Part shown: piece by piece, positions 1-14,279 of the stretch
Position numbering within the stretch: position 1 is the first letter of the stretch
Layout of the letters: every line of letters begins with the position of its first letter
NCBI GenBank assembly: GCA_026874595.1
Contig: CM049321.1
Coordinates: forward strand, 20,490,979 to 20,554,978
Length of the DNA: 64,000 nt
Direction: 5' to 3'
From: Sipunculus nudus
Lineage: Eukaryota; Annelida; Sipuncula; Golfingiida; Sipunculidae
Notes under the pieces: generated by a model
The model's input: the letters and a program-made list of their open reading frames with translations, nothing else
The model's database searches: none
What the model was told of the DNA's origin: nothing
Position numbers and translations under genes: made by a program

Positions 1-87
1 ACTTTTTGTTTGACCAGCTGAAGACTACCCATGGTAATCATCATTCATGACGTCACAGCTAATAAAAGAAAGCCTCAAGGACGCGAC

Positions 88-116
88 GGGGGGGGGGGGG
101 GGGGGGGAAGGGGGGG
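88..116 (+). repeat. Poly-G run
   Basis: Twenty consecutive G, then AA, then seven G. Its length makes it prone to sequencing error, and it could form a G-quadruplex. The 65-residue open frame across it is only a poly-glycine artefact. Confidence 0.9.
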
Positions 117-2139
117 ACTTACACGGGCTCACGCACTGCCTGCCAAAAAAGTACTCTGATATAATTTATTTTCTTCGAATTCCAACACAATTTAGCCACT
201 GTTTACTTATATATGTAAAAAAAAAAAAAATAACTGAGAGATAAAACCATCTGATGAATCCTGTTGTCGCAGATGACATGTCTTGATATAATAAAATATA
301 AACAAGAACATGTGACTGATGGGCGATATTCGGATTTGTTGTTGATTTTACAGTTTATTTCATTTAGTGTTTCTGATGAAATGTTAAAATAAAATATGAC
401 AATTTCTGATTAATCTCTTTTGGTTTAAAAAGGTTCATTTAAAACAAATAAAAAAACGATCTTACTTACAACTACTCACGCAGACAGTCAGCTCATATGG
501 ACGAACCATGTTTTTTACGATAGGCGATACTCGTTGCCAGTTAACCAAGGTAAAGTAGACTACGACCCCCTGCAATGAGTTAGAGAGCCTTTACCGTAAG
601 GTCAAAGGTTGATTGTAGAGTGTTGGTAATTATGCGACTAGCCGTATGCGGTCTTGTTATAGTTTTAACGACTGTCATGTTACCACATTAATGACTGATT
701 GCTCATCATAGATGCTATTGCTGGTTTCGACAGGGTAAAACCATCGCACTATAGGATTTTTCCCACAGGTTAAAGAAAATAACACATAAATTTAAGTTAA
801 ATTTTAATTAAAAATTACCAAATGACCGAAAGAACTGCATATTGTATACTTGTTCATTGTGTACAATGTGTACAATGTGTACAATTGTGTACATATGTAT
901 AACATCGCAAGTGTTCATGACACATAAATTTGACCATGTAAAAGGTTAAATTCGAATTAAAAATCAAACCTAAGTCTTTCGATTGACGATTTTGGTAATT
1001 ACATGTTACTAATATTATTAAAATGTTGCATGGTCTGTTCTGTGTATGATCATGGGTTGTGTTTTAATATTTTAACAAGTTTAATGAGGAAAAGTTATTT
1101 ATAACAAAGAACATTTAAAAACCTATTATTAAAATAATAATAAAAAAAGTAATTAATTTCAGTTGTTTTCTATAAAATGGACCCGACCGCTCAGACCATC
1201 CCACCCACTGAACCGGACCGCTTACAGTTAGAAAAAGACCGGACCGCATTCGTGTTGGATGGGACCACCCCCTGGTGGTCCGGTCCAGTGCTCACCTCTA
1301 TTCCGAAACATCGATTAAAGTTTCGATAAATTTTCCAACTACACATATATATCCTGATATAGTAACACTTCTGGATCTTTTGATTAAATTTCAGGTATTT
1401 TATATTAAACATTTTGTCTGTGTAATGAAAATTCGTTAACATCCCATCTGTAAAAATTGCAACTTTAAAATAAGCTTCATTATTGCTAGCATAAGTACTC
1501 GAAATCATAAATATTTTATTTATATTGTTTGTGAATATCACAGCTAGAGTAAGCTTTGATTATCTGAGTAATTTTAATTTTAGTTTTTTTGGTGAAAATA
1601 TATCCGTGTACGCTGATATTGTAACTCTTATACATTCCTTTCAATTAAGTTACCTTGAAGTTAAATACAGCGAGTTTCATATATGGTATTCCCGTGAATT
1701 TATTTAATCTACTAGAAGCCAGTCTGAACTAATATTTTAAGAAATGCCGCCTGGTGGTCAACTTAATCGTGTCAGCACTAAAAGCTTAAAGCAATTAGTG
1801 CATGGATAACGTACATGAGATCCTAAAGAGAATATATAACCCACGGGATTATATAAGAGATAGATAATTTAGACGACGTATCTATAATCTCCTAGATTTC
1901 CTTTCGCGAAATGTTTTGCGAACCCCCATGAACACAAACCCACGTGCACCGTATGCGTTTTGAAACGAAGTGCCACTATTAAACCAACCCATACTAGCCA
2001 TTAACATACCAGTTTTCTGTCGACTTTAATTGTCACAGCGAGAGCGCCATCTACTGATTTAGACGTGAACAATTGGATCCATACGGGCCTGCTGCTCTGG
2101 TCCCACTGAAGAAGTATCCACAAAGTGCTGCAGTGATGT

Positions 2140-2660
2140 AGTTGAGTCCACACTATCTAATCGGAGTGCAAGAGTTACTCCATGTCACTCGAGTCCGGGT
2201 ACAGTGCGAGTCTTTCAGGTTCGAGTCCACGTCTACCTTGTTCGATTCCGAGTCACATTAAATCCGAGTCCAAGTCCGAGTCCAATACAAATCTCCTTGT
2301 TATAAGAAATTCAAACTATACATATACATGAATGTGTGATAATGTGAATCTCCCGATGGAGAGTTTTTTGGTAATATGTAGGTGTTTTTGTAATATCCTG
2401 TCAATAGTTCGCCCATTATATAAGCCCTCACAGTATTTGAAAGAGTTTGACTCGAGATCGATCTGGCCTGATTTCTCTAGTCTTTACCTCGTCAGGTTCA
2501 AGGCGAGGACCCTCGAGTACAAGTCGAGGACCCTCGAGTACAAGTCGAGGACCCTCGAGTACAAGTCGAGGACCCTCGAGTCCAAGTCCGAGTCCAAATC
2601 CATTAACAAGTGGACTCGAGATCGGACGAATCGTAGTGCGGACTCGAGTACTACATCACG
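2140..2660. repeat. GAGTCC-rich minisatellite with 21-bp core
   Basis: Degenerate GAGTCC/AAGTCC words cover the stretch. The core at about 2507-2590 is a near-perfect 21-bp unit (starting GACCCTCGAGTACAAGTCGA) repeated about four times. Because 21 is divisible by 3, several frames stay open and give RGPSSTS-type or RTLEYKS-type repeats. I regard these as artefacts of the satellite. Confidence 0.8.
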
Positions 2661-5600
2661 GAAGTATATAAATCGTTTGAATAAATAAACTATGGAATAA
2701 ACTGTAGAATGAAAAACAATAACTTCGGCAGGTGAAGGTATTATCTTTTTATTCTTGCTTCGTAGATTATTAAACGTGTTTTCAATTTCATATAATTAAA
2801 AGAGTAGTGAACAGATTTTGATGAAATTTTCAGATTTTGTTTTTTTTTCATTGTAACAGAGGGCGATTTCTTTGATTCGGGTTCAAGCCGCCCGTTTGCA
2901 GGATTTAGGGACAATGATTGCACTGCCATTCACGAGCAGAATCACTGTTACTTAGTCTGAAGCGTGACACTGTGTACATACATCAGGTCCTGATTACAGT
3001 TAGGTTTGTAGGCCTCCGATTACACATTCTAGCTTATTATTAAATCTCAAAGTGAAATATAATATAACCATCATCTATTGCTCCAGTCTCTGTCTTTGCA
3101 CTGTGCTGAATTACCGTTGTGGCATGTTACCGTGTCTAAAAGGCTCATTAATTTTCTCTCCCTTCTATAACCCACTGACACTCAGACTAATTGTTCCAAA
3201 CCTTATTGCCTCCACCAAATACATGTGTATGTGTTTTTTATTGTTCATGTTCGGATACTTGTGTTTTTTCTTCTTCAAAGCATTTCTAATGCAATCATAA
3301 AAGGAATCCCATGAAATTTTAAGGGAATTTCGGGAATGGACAAATGTAGAATTGAAAAGATTTAGGTGTTGATCCATTACATATTCCGGATTCAGTAACG
3401 TCATCAAGGAATATTCACAAATGTATTGTCAATCATGCACTAATAAACCTCGGAATATGGCCGAGGAAGTGAATGCAAACACGGGTTGGGGAGTATCCAA
3501 CTACAGGTTTTCCCAACATGGCTGAGGCTTAAATGCACATTTCTAATTCAACCCATGTTGTGATACTGTTGATTGATTTGGTTTGTGAAGGTTTTCTTTG
3601 CATTAAAGAAACCAAATGTGTAACTAACAACTTTGTACACAATTAGCCGTCACCCCGTTTGGATCCCTCTGGAATTTAGGCGGTCCCTAATACCAGGGAA
3701 TATCGCTGGTCCTCAGCCGGGATAAAGAAATAACTCACCATTGCAGAGAATCCTTCAAATTATATACATGTTGAAAAGGATTCTTCCTTGATTGTAACCC
3801 TAACCCTCTGACCCTCTGCAATATTTCATCAAAACCTGTTCATTACATTTCGTGGAACGTTCCTAACACATAAACTTAATAATCATCCACATTGAAAAAT
3901 AAATACCTTATCGCCAGGCGGAGTCAATTAATTTAAGTTTATTTAGGTCAGATTGCTTTTGGCATAAAAAAACAATTCCAGGGTATATAAATGATTTAAT
4001 ATATGATTAAAATAAAAAAAATATGAAAATTTATATTTATTTCTGTGATGAATGTATGATTTATAATTATAACATATTTAGCAAGCCATAACTGTATTAA
4101 TGTTAGCTTAAGCAAAAGTGAGTGCGAGGGGTTGTGAGGATGTAGGGGTTTGGCGGCACGGGTTGTTCGTGTTGCATCAAATATACACAAGCCAAAGAGT
4201 GAACAATAAATAAACCAAAACTGCATCTAGATGTGAAATAAAACCAAAATACGAAGAACACTGTGCAAGATATGGTTTATATAAAAATACAAGGGTATAT
4301 TGTAATATTAATTCATTACATTGACATTTCTTAAATACATAACACGGCATTAAATTCTCAGTTGAATAGGCCACTGTTGCCAGATTATTTTATGACTATT
4401 CCTTTTGTACACAAGTTGAGCAGCTGAAGGTATCTCTGACACGGCTTCCGGGATGCGTGCGCGTGCCCTCGAGTTCCGGTTACATTGGCGTATCCAGAGG
4501 GGGCACAAGGGGCATGTGCCCCTTACCACCCTTTAGTTTCCATTTTTACTGTGCTACCTTGAATATTTTGTACGTCCCGTTCAATATAACATTAATGTCA
4601 TAACAGATTTTATATCACGTTTTTCCCTTTTTTAATCATTTCTTCAAAAATCTACCCCTGTTGCTGAAATTTTAGTTTTAGGCCTACCTCTTTGCCAATT
4701 GACTTTCAGACTAGCCATGACAACATGACACTCAGGCCTTCGGAAATAAACTGATAGGGCCTGGAGTCATGATGGCAGTCACAACAGAACGCCCATTCTA
4801 AGGGTCGGATAAAAATATTTCCTGTCTGGTATTATATGGCATCACAGGCTTATATGGTCGTAATATATGTGCTTAATATCGAAGAAAAAGGGTTGTTACA
4901 CAAAAATTATTACATTTATTACTCCTTTCGTCACCGTGGCACCGATTCACGTGAGGCGGTACTTCTCGTTCGAAACTGAAGTGTCATGACGGGGTCGCGT
5001 TGTAAACTTGGAAGTCCGAAGCTGGAAGCCGGAAACCAAGGAATTGTTTAATAAATAATGCAGTTTAAAGCATATACAAAATGCTAACGCTTCAATACCG
5101 TTTTGCTTTTTCCCGATAGAATAAGATCTTTAATATCATTCTGTGAACAATTATAGTTATTTATTCTTTGATCTGAAAGTTATGGACGATTTTGTGCTCG
5201 GTAGCCATCTCGGAAATCACTCAGAAGTGCTGGAATGTGATTCAAATATGTATAACTCGGAAGTCACAGAGACGCACTGGTTAACTTCTGGTCAGTTAAG
5301 AGCCACAGCCCAAACGGAGTTTCATTATAATTATAGTTGCATGCATATATTTAAATTGCTTATGCATGATTCTGCTTTGAATGAGTGTATAATACAATAC
5401 ATGATACAAAATCGGAAAACTATGTTCTCAAATTTTTGTTTTGTAAATTTAATATAAATATATACAGATATGTGGGTGTATTTTCACGTACTATATTTCA
5501 CCCATGAAATATATTAATAAAATCTAGAGCCATGTTTTTGTTAAAGATGTTTATATTTACATGGGCAGGGCAGGGCAGGGGATGATTTTAATTCTTAAAA

Positions 5601-8600
5601 TATACAATGTAAAGAGGACATTTTGAGGCACCTTAAACAAAAGACAATGAGGATTTTCTGTTCCGCAACTATTCTCCTACATGTTTATGATAAATGTATT
5701 CAACCTTTAGGTTGTTGGGCTTTAATATTTATAATTCTATAAAATTACGGTATAAACTGGAAAATCAAAATATCCAACAGTTTGTATAACATGTTAATGT
5801 CAATGATGAAATACGCGTCTATACATTTATAACTTGCAAAATGTCACCTTTTAATTGTAGTACTCGTTGTAAAATAATTGATATGTTTAAGTCTTATAAC
5901 AATCTTTGCATTTTACCGACTTTTGTGATCTGTGAGCGCACAGGCTCTGACAGCAGAGCACAGTGCGTGAGTCTGAGTATCAACCGAGGAGCCGTGTTAT
6001 GACCGAGAAAAGTGACATGTGATAATGGAAAGACTCCATCTCTCAATATACTAGTATATTTTTGGATGCTCTCTAGCATCACAGACTTGTTCATTAATAT
6101 CGGTAACTTATGAACTGGAAAGTAAACTCAAATTAATTCTTGTTCAAGTTTTAACACTTCCTTCAAACTTTTTCAATCTTGTATTTATATTCTAATAATT
6201 TCACTCCTGATGTTTCAACTTAACATTTCAAATTCAAATAAACTGATATTTAATAATATTTTAAAGTATATTTGCAACTGATTTCACTCTCAAGCGTCAT
6301 GATATATGCATGATAAGGGCATCTAAACAGAATGTGCTCCCTTCAACTTCGGATTACTGTACGATTACAACGATCTCGATAAAAATTCCAATTGTGTGTA
6401 CAGAGGAGATCGTTGAATATAAAATCTTTGATAAATAACCATATAGAATTTTTTATCTTTATATAATCCATCTGAATATTCCGTGTATACTCACTATTTT
6501 TATTTGATTCCTATATTTTAATCCTCAGAAACAAAATTAAAAGATAGGATGCTTTTTCTTAGCCTGGTAATCACCGGTCTATAGTCGTAATTCTCGATAC
6601 AGTAGTGCCGTGCGCTTTCGGACCTCCTTCTCTTCGGACTTGATAGTTGCTGGTATCAGTTTCTATTATTAAACAGATTTTTTTTTTATATCTATAACCT
6701 TTGCTCTTTGTTCATTTATTTCTAAACATTTACTGAACTTTTCTGGCCATGCCAAATGTTTTTTTTAATGTTTTATTGATTTGTTGTTGATTTTTTTTCA
6801 GCTGACGTATTTTAAAATATATATATATATATATATAAAGTATTGATGTTTGTGCCCTGCGGTTTTACAAATTTTCAGAACATAAATTTGATGACTATTT
6901 TACCCAACATCATAAAAAATATCGATTAAATATTGAATCGTTCTGCAAAAACAGAAACTATTGTTTTTATATTATCAAAAAAAATTTACAATCGGCATCA
7001 TATCTATTTACACATTCCTTGTATATTTCTCTCTGTCAAGGTATTGTTAATGTTTGTGTTTTCTTTTTAAATTTGCAGGATACGTCTGATGAAATCATTA
7101 TCAAACAAATTATTGTAAAGCATCATGTATATTATGCTATTTTGGCAAAATTTCAGAACATGAATTGAAACAAACTTGTGATTGGACCAGTAATTGAAGG
7201 TATCAATGGTAAGTGTACTGACGATTGTGTTTATATAGTTATAAAGAATTTTGATTTAAATATCGATATCTCTGTTCAAGCCTAACACATAAAGGCTCTA
7301 AATTACATAGTAACCCTAAGAGACTCACTATAAAAATGAAAACTTAAATTTAATAACATCATTCTTTGATGATTGTTTAAAGCTTTCAGAGAGTCAGTAA
7401 GGATCGGTACAGAAATCCAAGCTGGAAATTTGGAACTGAAATGTAACCATTAATCAATATAAGCGAATGCATTGTGTTAAATTAATGAGAACCGATCATT
7501 ACACCAGACAAAGGTAGCTCTAGGTTTCTTTGTTTCCTAAAAATTATGGGACAAACGGTTTTGTTTTTTATTTTAAGTGTTTTTATGTAAAACCTACCAA
7601 TTTATCTCTGATTGTTACATTGTCAAGGTTTTTCTGTTGTCTCTATTGATCGTACTGGATATACCTTATTTACAATGGGATGATTTGAAGTTTGTCTAGC
7701 ATACTTGGCAGTTCGCCAGCTCTCGTGTCAAACGAAACTAATCTATATGTCAGACCTTGCTGTTTACTTAATTGCGACAACTGACATTGCCTTCGATATC
7801 TAATGCCAAGGTCAATAACATGTTTTGATCCTGTCTAAGCATACTTGCAGACCCTAAATAAATCATTTGCACTTGACACCAGGAACAAATACTTTTTTAT
7901 AATGTCCTTTCCTGCTTGATTCAAAATCCATATGGGGAAACGTAGTATTGACTCCTTTGTGTTTACATCTCTGATTCAGTTGATATGCCAGCCATCTCTA
8001 TAATATTCTTGCACAAACCGACCACTGGAGATAAACATGTAAGCCACGAATCAACAAACCTGTAACAAGCCTAGGACCGTTGTGCCACATGATCGTTCCG
8101 TAAGTCAATGAACAAAGTGTCAAATTTCGTCATCCTAGACCTTATACAATATTTCAGGATGAAACAGCGGTACGCAAAGGAATGCAGTAAAGGGATGGTT
8201 GAAATAGTTGGAAATATTGTGTCACAAATATGGTAACTGGGTAAACTGTTGAGAACTGTTTTTTTTTTCGAAATTAAAAAATAAGTAATTCTGGCAGGTA
8301 CTAAAACGCCATGTCAAACCTATTTCTTCTTAACCGGTTGAGCTGTGTAGTATAGACGAAGATTGTAACAAAGCCAAGCAGCCAAACATGCGCACTCCGA
8401 CTTGCCTAGCAGCCAGGAAACCATATATCCAGGAAACAGGTCACGCTTCATCTTCACCCACTAATCACGTCATAGATAACCCTAACCGCGAAAGATCAGC
8501 TGCATTGTGAAGACGGCGTGACTGATTCGTGATTAGCGCATGCAGGTTCTCGTGATCAGAAGAATCGGATGTTGAAGTGGTACCTTGTTTGCTACATTAT

Positions 8601-9188
8601 AACTGGAAGTCTGAACAAGTTTTGAATCGTAATAAGAGTTGATCTGAATATATGTCTTTTAAATCATGCAGAGTGCGTAATCAGAAATATTGACATAGTA
8701 CATTAAATTTAGAGCTGCAACATGAGCCAATTATATCTACAATATCAAGCCATCAGACAATGTTTGAGGAGATTCAACAAATGATTAGGGTTATATAGGG
8801 CAACCTTTAACGGCAAGACGAATTTGCTGGTTTCTTTGATGTTGTTATCAATGTGATACTACACCAGAATAATCGAATCAAACTTTGATGATGAATTAAA
8901 TTATGAACAGGTGAGTGGAGATGAAATAGAAAATACGGATTGTGAACCATAGAAAAAGTGATCGGAATTAATTGGAACAAAAAAAAACGGCATTAGAGAT
9001 AGAAAAATACCAATGCGACGTGCGTGATGCATGGCTTCTAGAACATCTAAGACAAAATCGTTACTGGATTTACAACTTTAGATCAGGTATCTGACAAAAT
9101 CGGGCATACATAATACCAAGACTCCTTTGTCGTTTACGTCAGCAAGTTTATTCACACAGAGTGACAGAGATATCATATACATTCTAAA

Positions 9189-10890
9189 ATGGCGGCCTGC
9201 AAAGAAATTTGCTATTATTTCTGTGTTGGAATCACAATTCTCATTCAACCAGTTTCAGGTAGGATTTCACATTTTATCTATATAGTTTCACATTAACTTA
9301 ATACACTGAATATAAGAGGTGTGAATTATATAATGTATATCATTGAAAAAAGGATGTGTAATGGTTAACCTTGGAAATAAAGCCAGACAATTTCAATTAA
9401 AGTCCTTTAAAATAAAGGAATTTCTTTCGTATGTTTATTCATGTCCTTAGACATAAAGGTTTTCTTACGTAGGTGTCTTCATGTCCTTTGACACGGTTTT
9501 TCTTACGTAGGTGTCTTCATGTCCTTTGACACGAAGGTTTTTCTTTTCGAACGTTTCTTGTTGTATCAACGTGACTGTCCACACGGATATTCACATTTGT
9601 TTATAGTTGAAATGTTTACAGGATGAGATGGCTTCTGCTTCAGAGACTGGTTTAGATTAACAGGAAGTTTAGCAGGAGAGTATACAGTACTGGGAATAGG
9701 GGCGCAGGGGGTGTAAAGGAGTGTGTCGGGGTCGGGGATAGTTAGGGAGGTGGTTTCTCCCTTACATAGGCGCAATTAATGGCGCACTTTGGGGTAGTAT
9801 AAAATGATGTTTATTATAATGCGGATTCCAGCTCTGAATTACTTCAAAATTCTTTAATCAAAGTTCTTTGATTATAATTAACCTATGTTTCATATTTCAC
9901 ATGCACATAATCTACAGGGTTAATTCAGATAAACTTGCTATGAGAAAATTAATCAATTAATCAGTAAAAACCCTAAGTTATAAAAACACTGTAACTCTTC
10001 ACGTAGGAATTAATGTTTGAAACTAGGATCTTCAGGGGCGTCAATACAGTAAGATGGGGTATATACCCCCCACACACACACACATACACGTTTTAGTAAC
10101 AGTGATTGACCACATAATCACCTTCTGATACTGGGATATTAAGATTTACATTATTATTTACTTGAAATAAAATATGTTAACAGTAAGAATGATATTTAAT
10201 ATCTGAGAAATATTTATAAATAAACTTTCTGAAAACATGATTCCTCATTAAAAAAAAATCGTATGTGTAATGCATTTGAAATGAGTCAAAGACTATATAT
10301 ACTATGTATCACCCTTGGAGATGACAAAAATTGGACCGAACTGTCTCTTGTTTTCTAGCGAAGCGCCGTCATTGGTTCGAATCCCGGATCGGCCCAGTGT
10401 TTTCCCCTGAGCAATTTGTCTTCGTAACAAATGGGGGCTCGTCCAACGTGACGGCAAACTTTGTGGCCCGGGGAATGGTGGTTTGAAGAAATAAGAAAAT
10501 TACCGCCACTTGGTTCACCGAAGGGGTGACTCCTGGGATAGTCTTGTTCTGATGACAGAACTCTCTTAAAAGAGGTTGTGTTACGGGGCATAAAAGCGGA
10601 CCGAACTGTTCTCGCTAGTGAAGTTTTTTGCTAGCGAAGCGGTTGGTACGCCGGACTTGTGCGCCACCAACATGGGTTCGAATCTGGGATCGGCCGAATG
10701 TTTTCCCCTGAGCGATTTGTCTTCTTAACAAAATGGGGACTCGTCCAACGTGACGGTAAAACTTTGTGGCCCAAGGAATAAGCTCACCAAAGTGTGACTC
10801 CTTGGATAATTAGTCTTGTTCTGATAGCAGAACGCTCTTAAGAGGGGTGTGTTACGGGGTGACATAAAAGCGGACCGACTTTGTCTTCGT

Positions 10891-10983
<93 letters not shown>

Positions 10984-13900
10984 CCTTGGAGTTAAATTGA
11001 CGCCACTGACGAGTTTAAACAATTCTATATCAGTATTTGGTGAAAGAAGGTTTTAACAGACTTTATTTTATTCAGTTGAAGGGGTTGCAGTGTGCCCAAG
11101 CGGTTTTTCGAATCATTCCGGAAGCTGTTACGGAGTGTTCGGAACCCATACATCGTGGGTGGACGCCTATAGCGAGTGTGCCGGATACGGAGGTTATTTG
11201 ATGAAGATCACATCCTCCTCGGAAAATTCCTTTTTACACAGTATAGTAACGCCCGGCATTTATTCCTTCTGGACCGGCGGATCGTGGTCCTCTTCTGGTG
11301 AGTGAACCCCTTTATGCATGTTTTAGTGTGACACATAAAGATTATATATGTATAATAAGCTGAGATGTAGTCGAGGCCAGCCAATCCGAAACCAATACTG
11401 GGAGCATTAGAACGAGACCTTCACAGAGAGCCTGGGATCCAGCCAAGACGGAGACCTCATAATCCTAGAACAAAGACCAAGACCAAGGGACCCGAGACAG
11501 AAAATTTGGTCGAAACCATGGGGTTATAGACCGTGACTTAGAATAAGACCATGGAATTTGAAAGAGAACCAGACCAAGACCGACCACAGCTAGACCGAGA
11601 CCACGGGATATGAGAGAGCTAGCCTGAGCCCAACCAAAAAGAGACAAAAACTAGATCGATATCATGGTTCCGAGAACTAGACCGAGACTTAGGGACTCTA
11701 GGCCGACAACCAGACCGAGACCAAGGGACCCGAAACTAGGAACTGGAACGAGACCATGGAGTTTGAGACCGAGACCTAGACTTAGACAATGGGGTTTGAG
11801 ACCCAGACCCACACCTAGACCAAGACAATGGGACCTAAGACCGAGAACGAGACCATTGGATCCGAAAACAAGACCGAGACCTAAGACCCGTGACCGAGAA
11901 GTAGACCGAAATCATGGGGTTTGAGACAGGAACGAGACCAACAACACAGGGTCCGAGACAGAAAACTAGACCGAGGCCAAGGGTCAGAGACCCAGAAATG
12001 GACCTAGACCATGGGGTTTGAGACCTAGACCTAGACCAAGACCATGGGTTTGAGACAGGAACAAGACCGACAACACAGGGTCCGAGACAGAGAACTAGAC
12101 CGAGACCAAGGGACCAGAGACCCAGAAATGGACCGAGAGCAAGGGATAACAGGGAACTAGACCGAGACCAAAGGAAAAAAATAATAAGAACTAGACCGAG
12201 ACCAAGGGACCCGAGAACGAGAACTAGGGCGAGACCATGGGATCTGAGAACTAGACTGACACCAAGTGACCAGAGACTGAGAACTAAACAGAGACAACGG
12301 GACCAAAGACCGAGAACTAGACCATGATCAAGGACGCGACACCCAGAACTACAAAGAATTCCGAGTTCCAAGGAATCCGAGACTGAGAACTGGAACAAGA
12401 CCATGGGGTTTGAGAAAGGATCAAGACCGACACCATGGGACCAGAGACCGGGAAAAAGACCGGGACCATGGGATAAGAGAGATCCAGACCGAGACCAAAA
12501 GAAAAGAGACGGAAAACTAGACCCAGACCAAGGGAACCGAGACCGAGAACTAGACCTAGACCAAGGGACTCGAGACCGAGAATTAGACCAAAACTATGGG
12601 ACCCGAGACAAATTTTAAACATGAACATACAGGCTTTCCTGATAAGGACAAATAGTCATACAGAGAACAAATGACACATATAGGCTTTGTCTTGTGCTTG
12701 CCATATAGAGATCCAAATCAAAACAATAAATAACACCGAGACCGTTTTGCTTTGAGACCAAGACGGAGACCAGGACCTCCGAGGCAAAGACCCGTAAACA
12801 TGACACTCGAGACAAGTGACGATACCAACATCACCTATAATAAACCGGTACCGTCTTATAATTTGGTGACAAAAAGCACTAGAATACACAGACACTAGGA
12901 ATACAAATTATACCGCTAGCTCTTAGTTAGATGTTCGTTTCTGTCAATGTGATGAGCTTTCATGTAACTGACATATTCCACTTGCTTCTGTCGGAACAAA
13001 ATAAGTCACAAATCATTTTTCTCGCCCCTTTCTACTTCCACTTAACGAAGTTATCTTTCAAGCAAGCTATTTGTACAAGCATTCAAAAAAGTTGTAATCG
13101 TTCAATCTACCATATATTATAACTTAAAAGCGCTAATTCTGTAGGGAGGGACAATTTATATAAATATGGTTATTGATTTTGGCTTCCATACAAATGGAAT
13201 ATAACCTTCTTCGAAATGAAGTCTGTAAAATACTTCCAATCAGCTGATTTTCTAAACATTTACTGTTAACCTCTAAAAACGTAAATAATATTTAACATTT
13301 TTTTTTATTTTTCCCGTTGCCTCACAACCAATAGAATCGACCGGCTTCTGTGGCTAAGGGGTAGAGCACCGGGTAAAGCCTCAGTCGAGGCAGAGTGATT
13401 TTTCACGGTCAGCCCCTACCCAGGGCGACTTCTCTGCAGGTTAAATGGGAAGGCTGTGCTCAAGGGGCCACTCACAAACAAGTGCGCATTTCGGGGGTAC
13501 CTCGGTGGTATGACCCTCCAATGGGGTTGATTACACACCCAGGTCCCGCAGGTGCAACAGTCACAGGGCCTGGTTATCACCAGGATTTATAACGAGGGGA
13601 AGCGTGTAATAATATAACCTGTCAATGAGTCCATAACCGGAATGGAATTCTACAGATGTACATATATTTAGATAAACTAGCATTTAACCCTTTTGGGCGG
13701 TTACCTCCAACAAAGAAAAAAATTAAAAAAAAACAAAAAAAAAAAAAAAAACAAAAAACGACCAAACTAGTCACTCTGAATTGTCAGCTCTCAAATTAAT
13801 TATAATTATATTTTCAAGATGACATGTGGGTATGGCAGGATGGTTCGCCCGTGTCAGGGTGGACAAACTGGTATCCTGTACCATCAGGGATTAAAGGCTG

Positions 13901-14218
13901 CATCGGATTTCATGGCACCTCTGCAGAGTGGCATGACAGATCTTGTAGCGAAACCAAGGGCTTTGTCTGTGAGGCGGATATGGTAGATACAAGTAGGTTG
14001 ATAAATAAATTGAGAAATATATTTTTCGTTCAATCACACGTTCTAGTATGATTTCTTTTTGACACGGGTATTTTTAAGGCTTTACTTGTGCAGTTATAAA
14101 TGAAAAATGGGCCAATGTTATTCTGAAATTATGCTGTTCTAATATCTAAAGGAATTTCCCGTTACACTGATGCCCATGAGTAAATGAATTTTAGCGATCA
14201 TTTTGTTATATTTATGTA

Positions 14219-14279
<61 letters not shown>

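Larger units (their letters stand above)
1..9188. other. Intergenic region upstream of gene A
   Basis: I see no convincing gene in this stretch. Open frames are short, overlap each other on both strands and show no recognisable domain. Local features are a G-run at 88-107, a short TGTACAAT-type repeat near 860-890, a GAGTCC-rich patch with a 21-bp tandem repeat (2140-2660), a short TA tract at 6817-6836 and general AT-rich sequence. The sequence around 4490-4550 (a purine-rich then C-rich palindrome-like patch) looks like the edge of an old interspersed repeat, but I cannot name it. Confidence 0.6.

Noticed and set aside
3795-3815. Telomere-like CCCTAACCCT word
   Set aside because: Only one and a half units long, so not a telomeric repeat tract.
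10331-10896. Possible functional tRNA gene
   Set aside because: A and B boxes are present, but the body cannot fold as a full cloverleaf with matching acceptor stem by eye. Repeated copies with a shared non-tRNA body indicate a SINE.
11835-12628. Minus-strand open frames of 189 and 103 codons (Leu/Gly/Val-rich)
   Set aside because: Produced by the 6-nt periodicity of the minisatellite. The opposite strand is equally open, and neither has domain or splice support.
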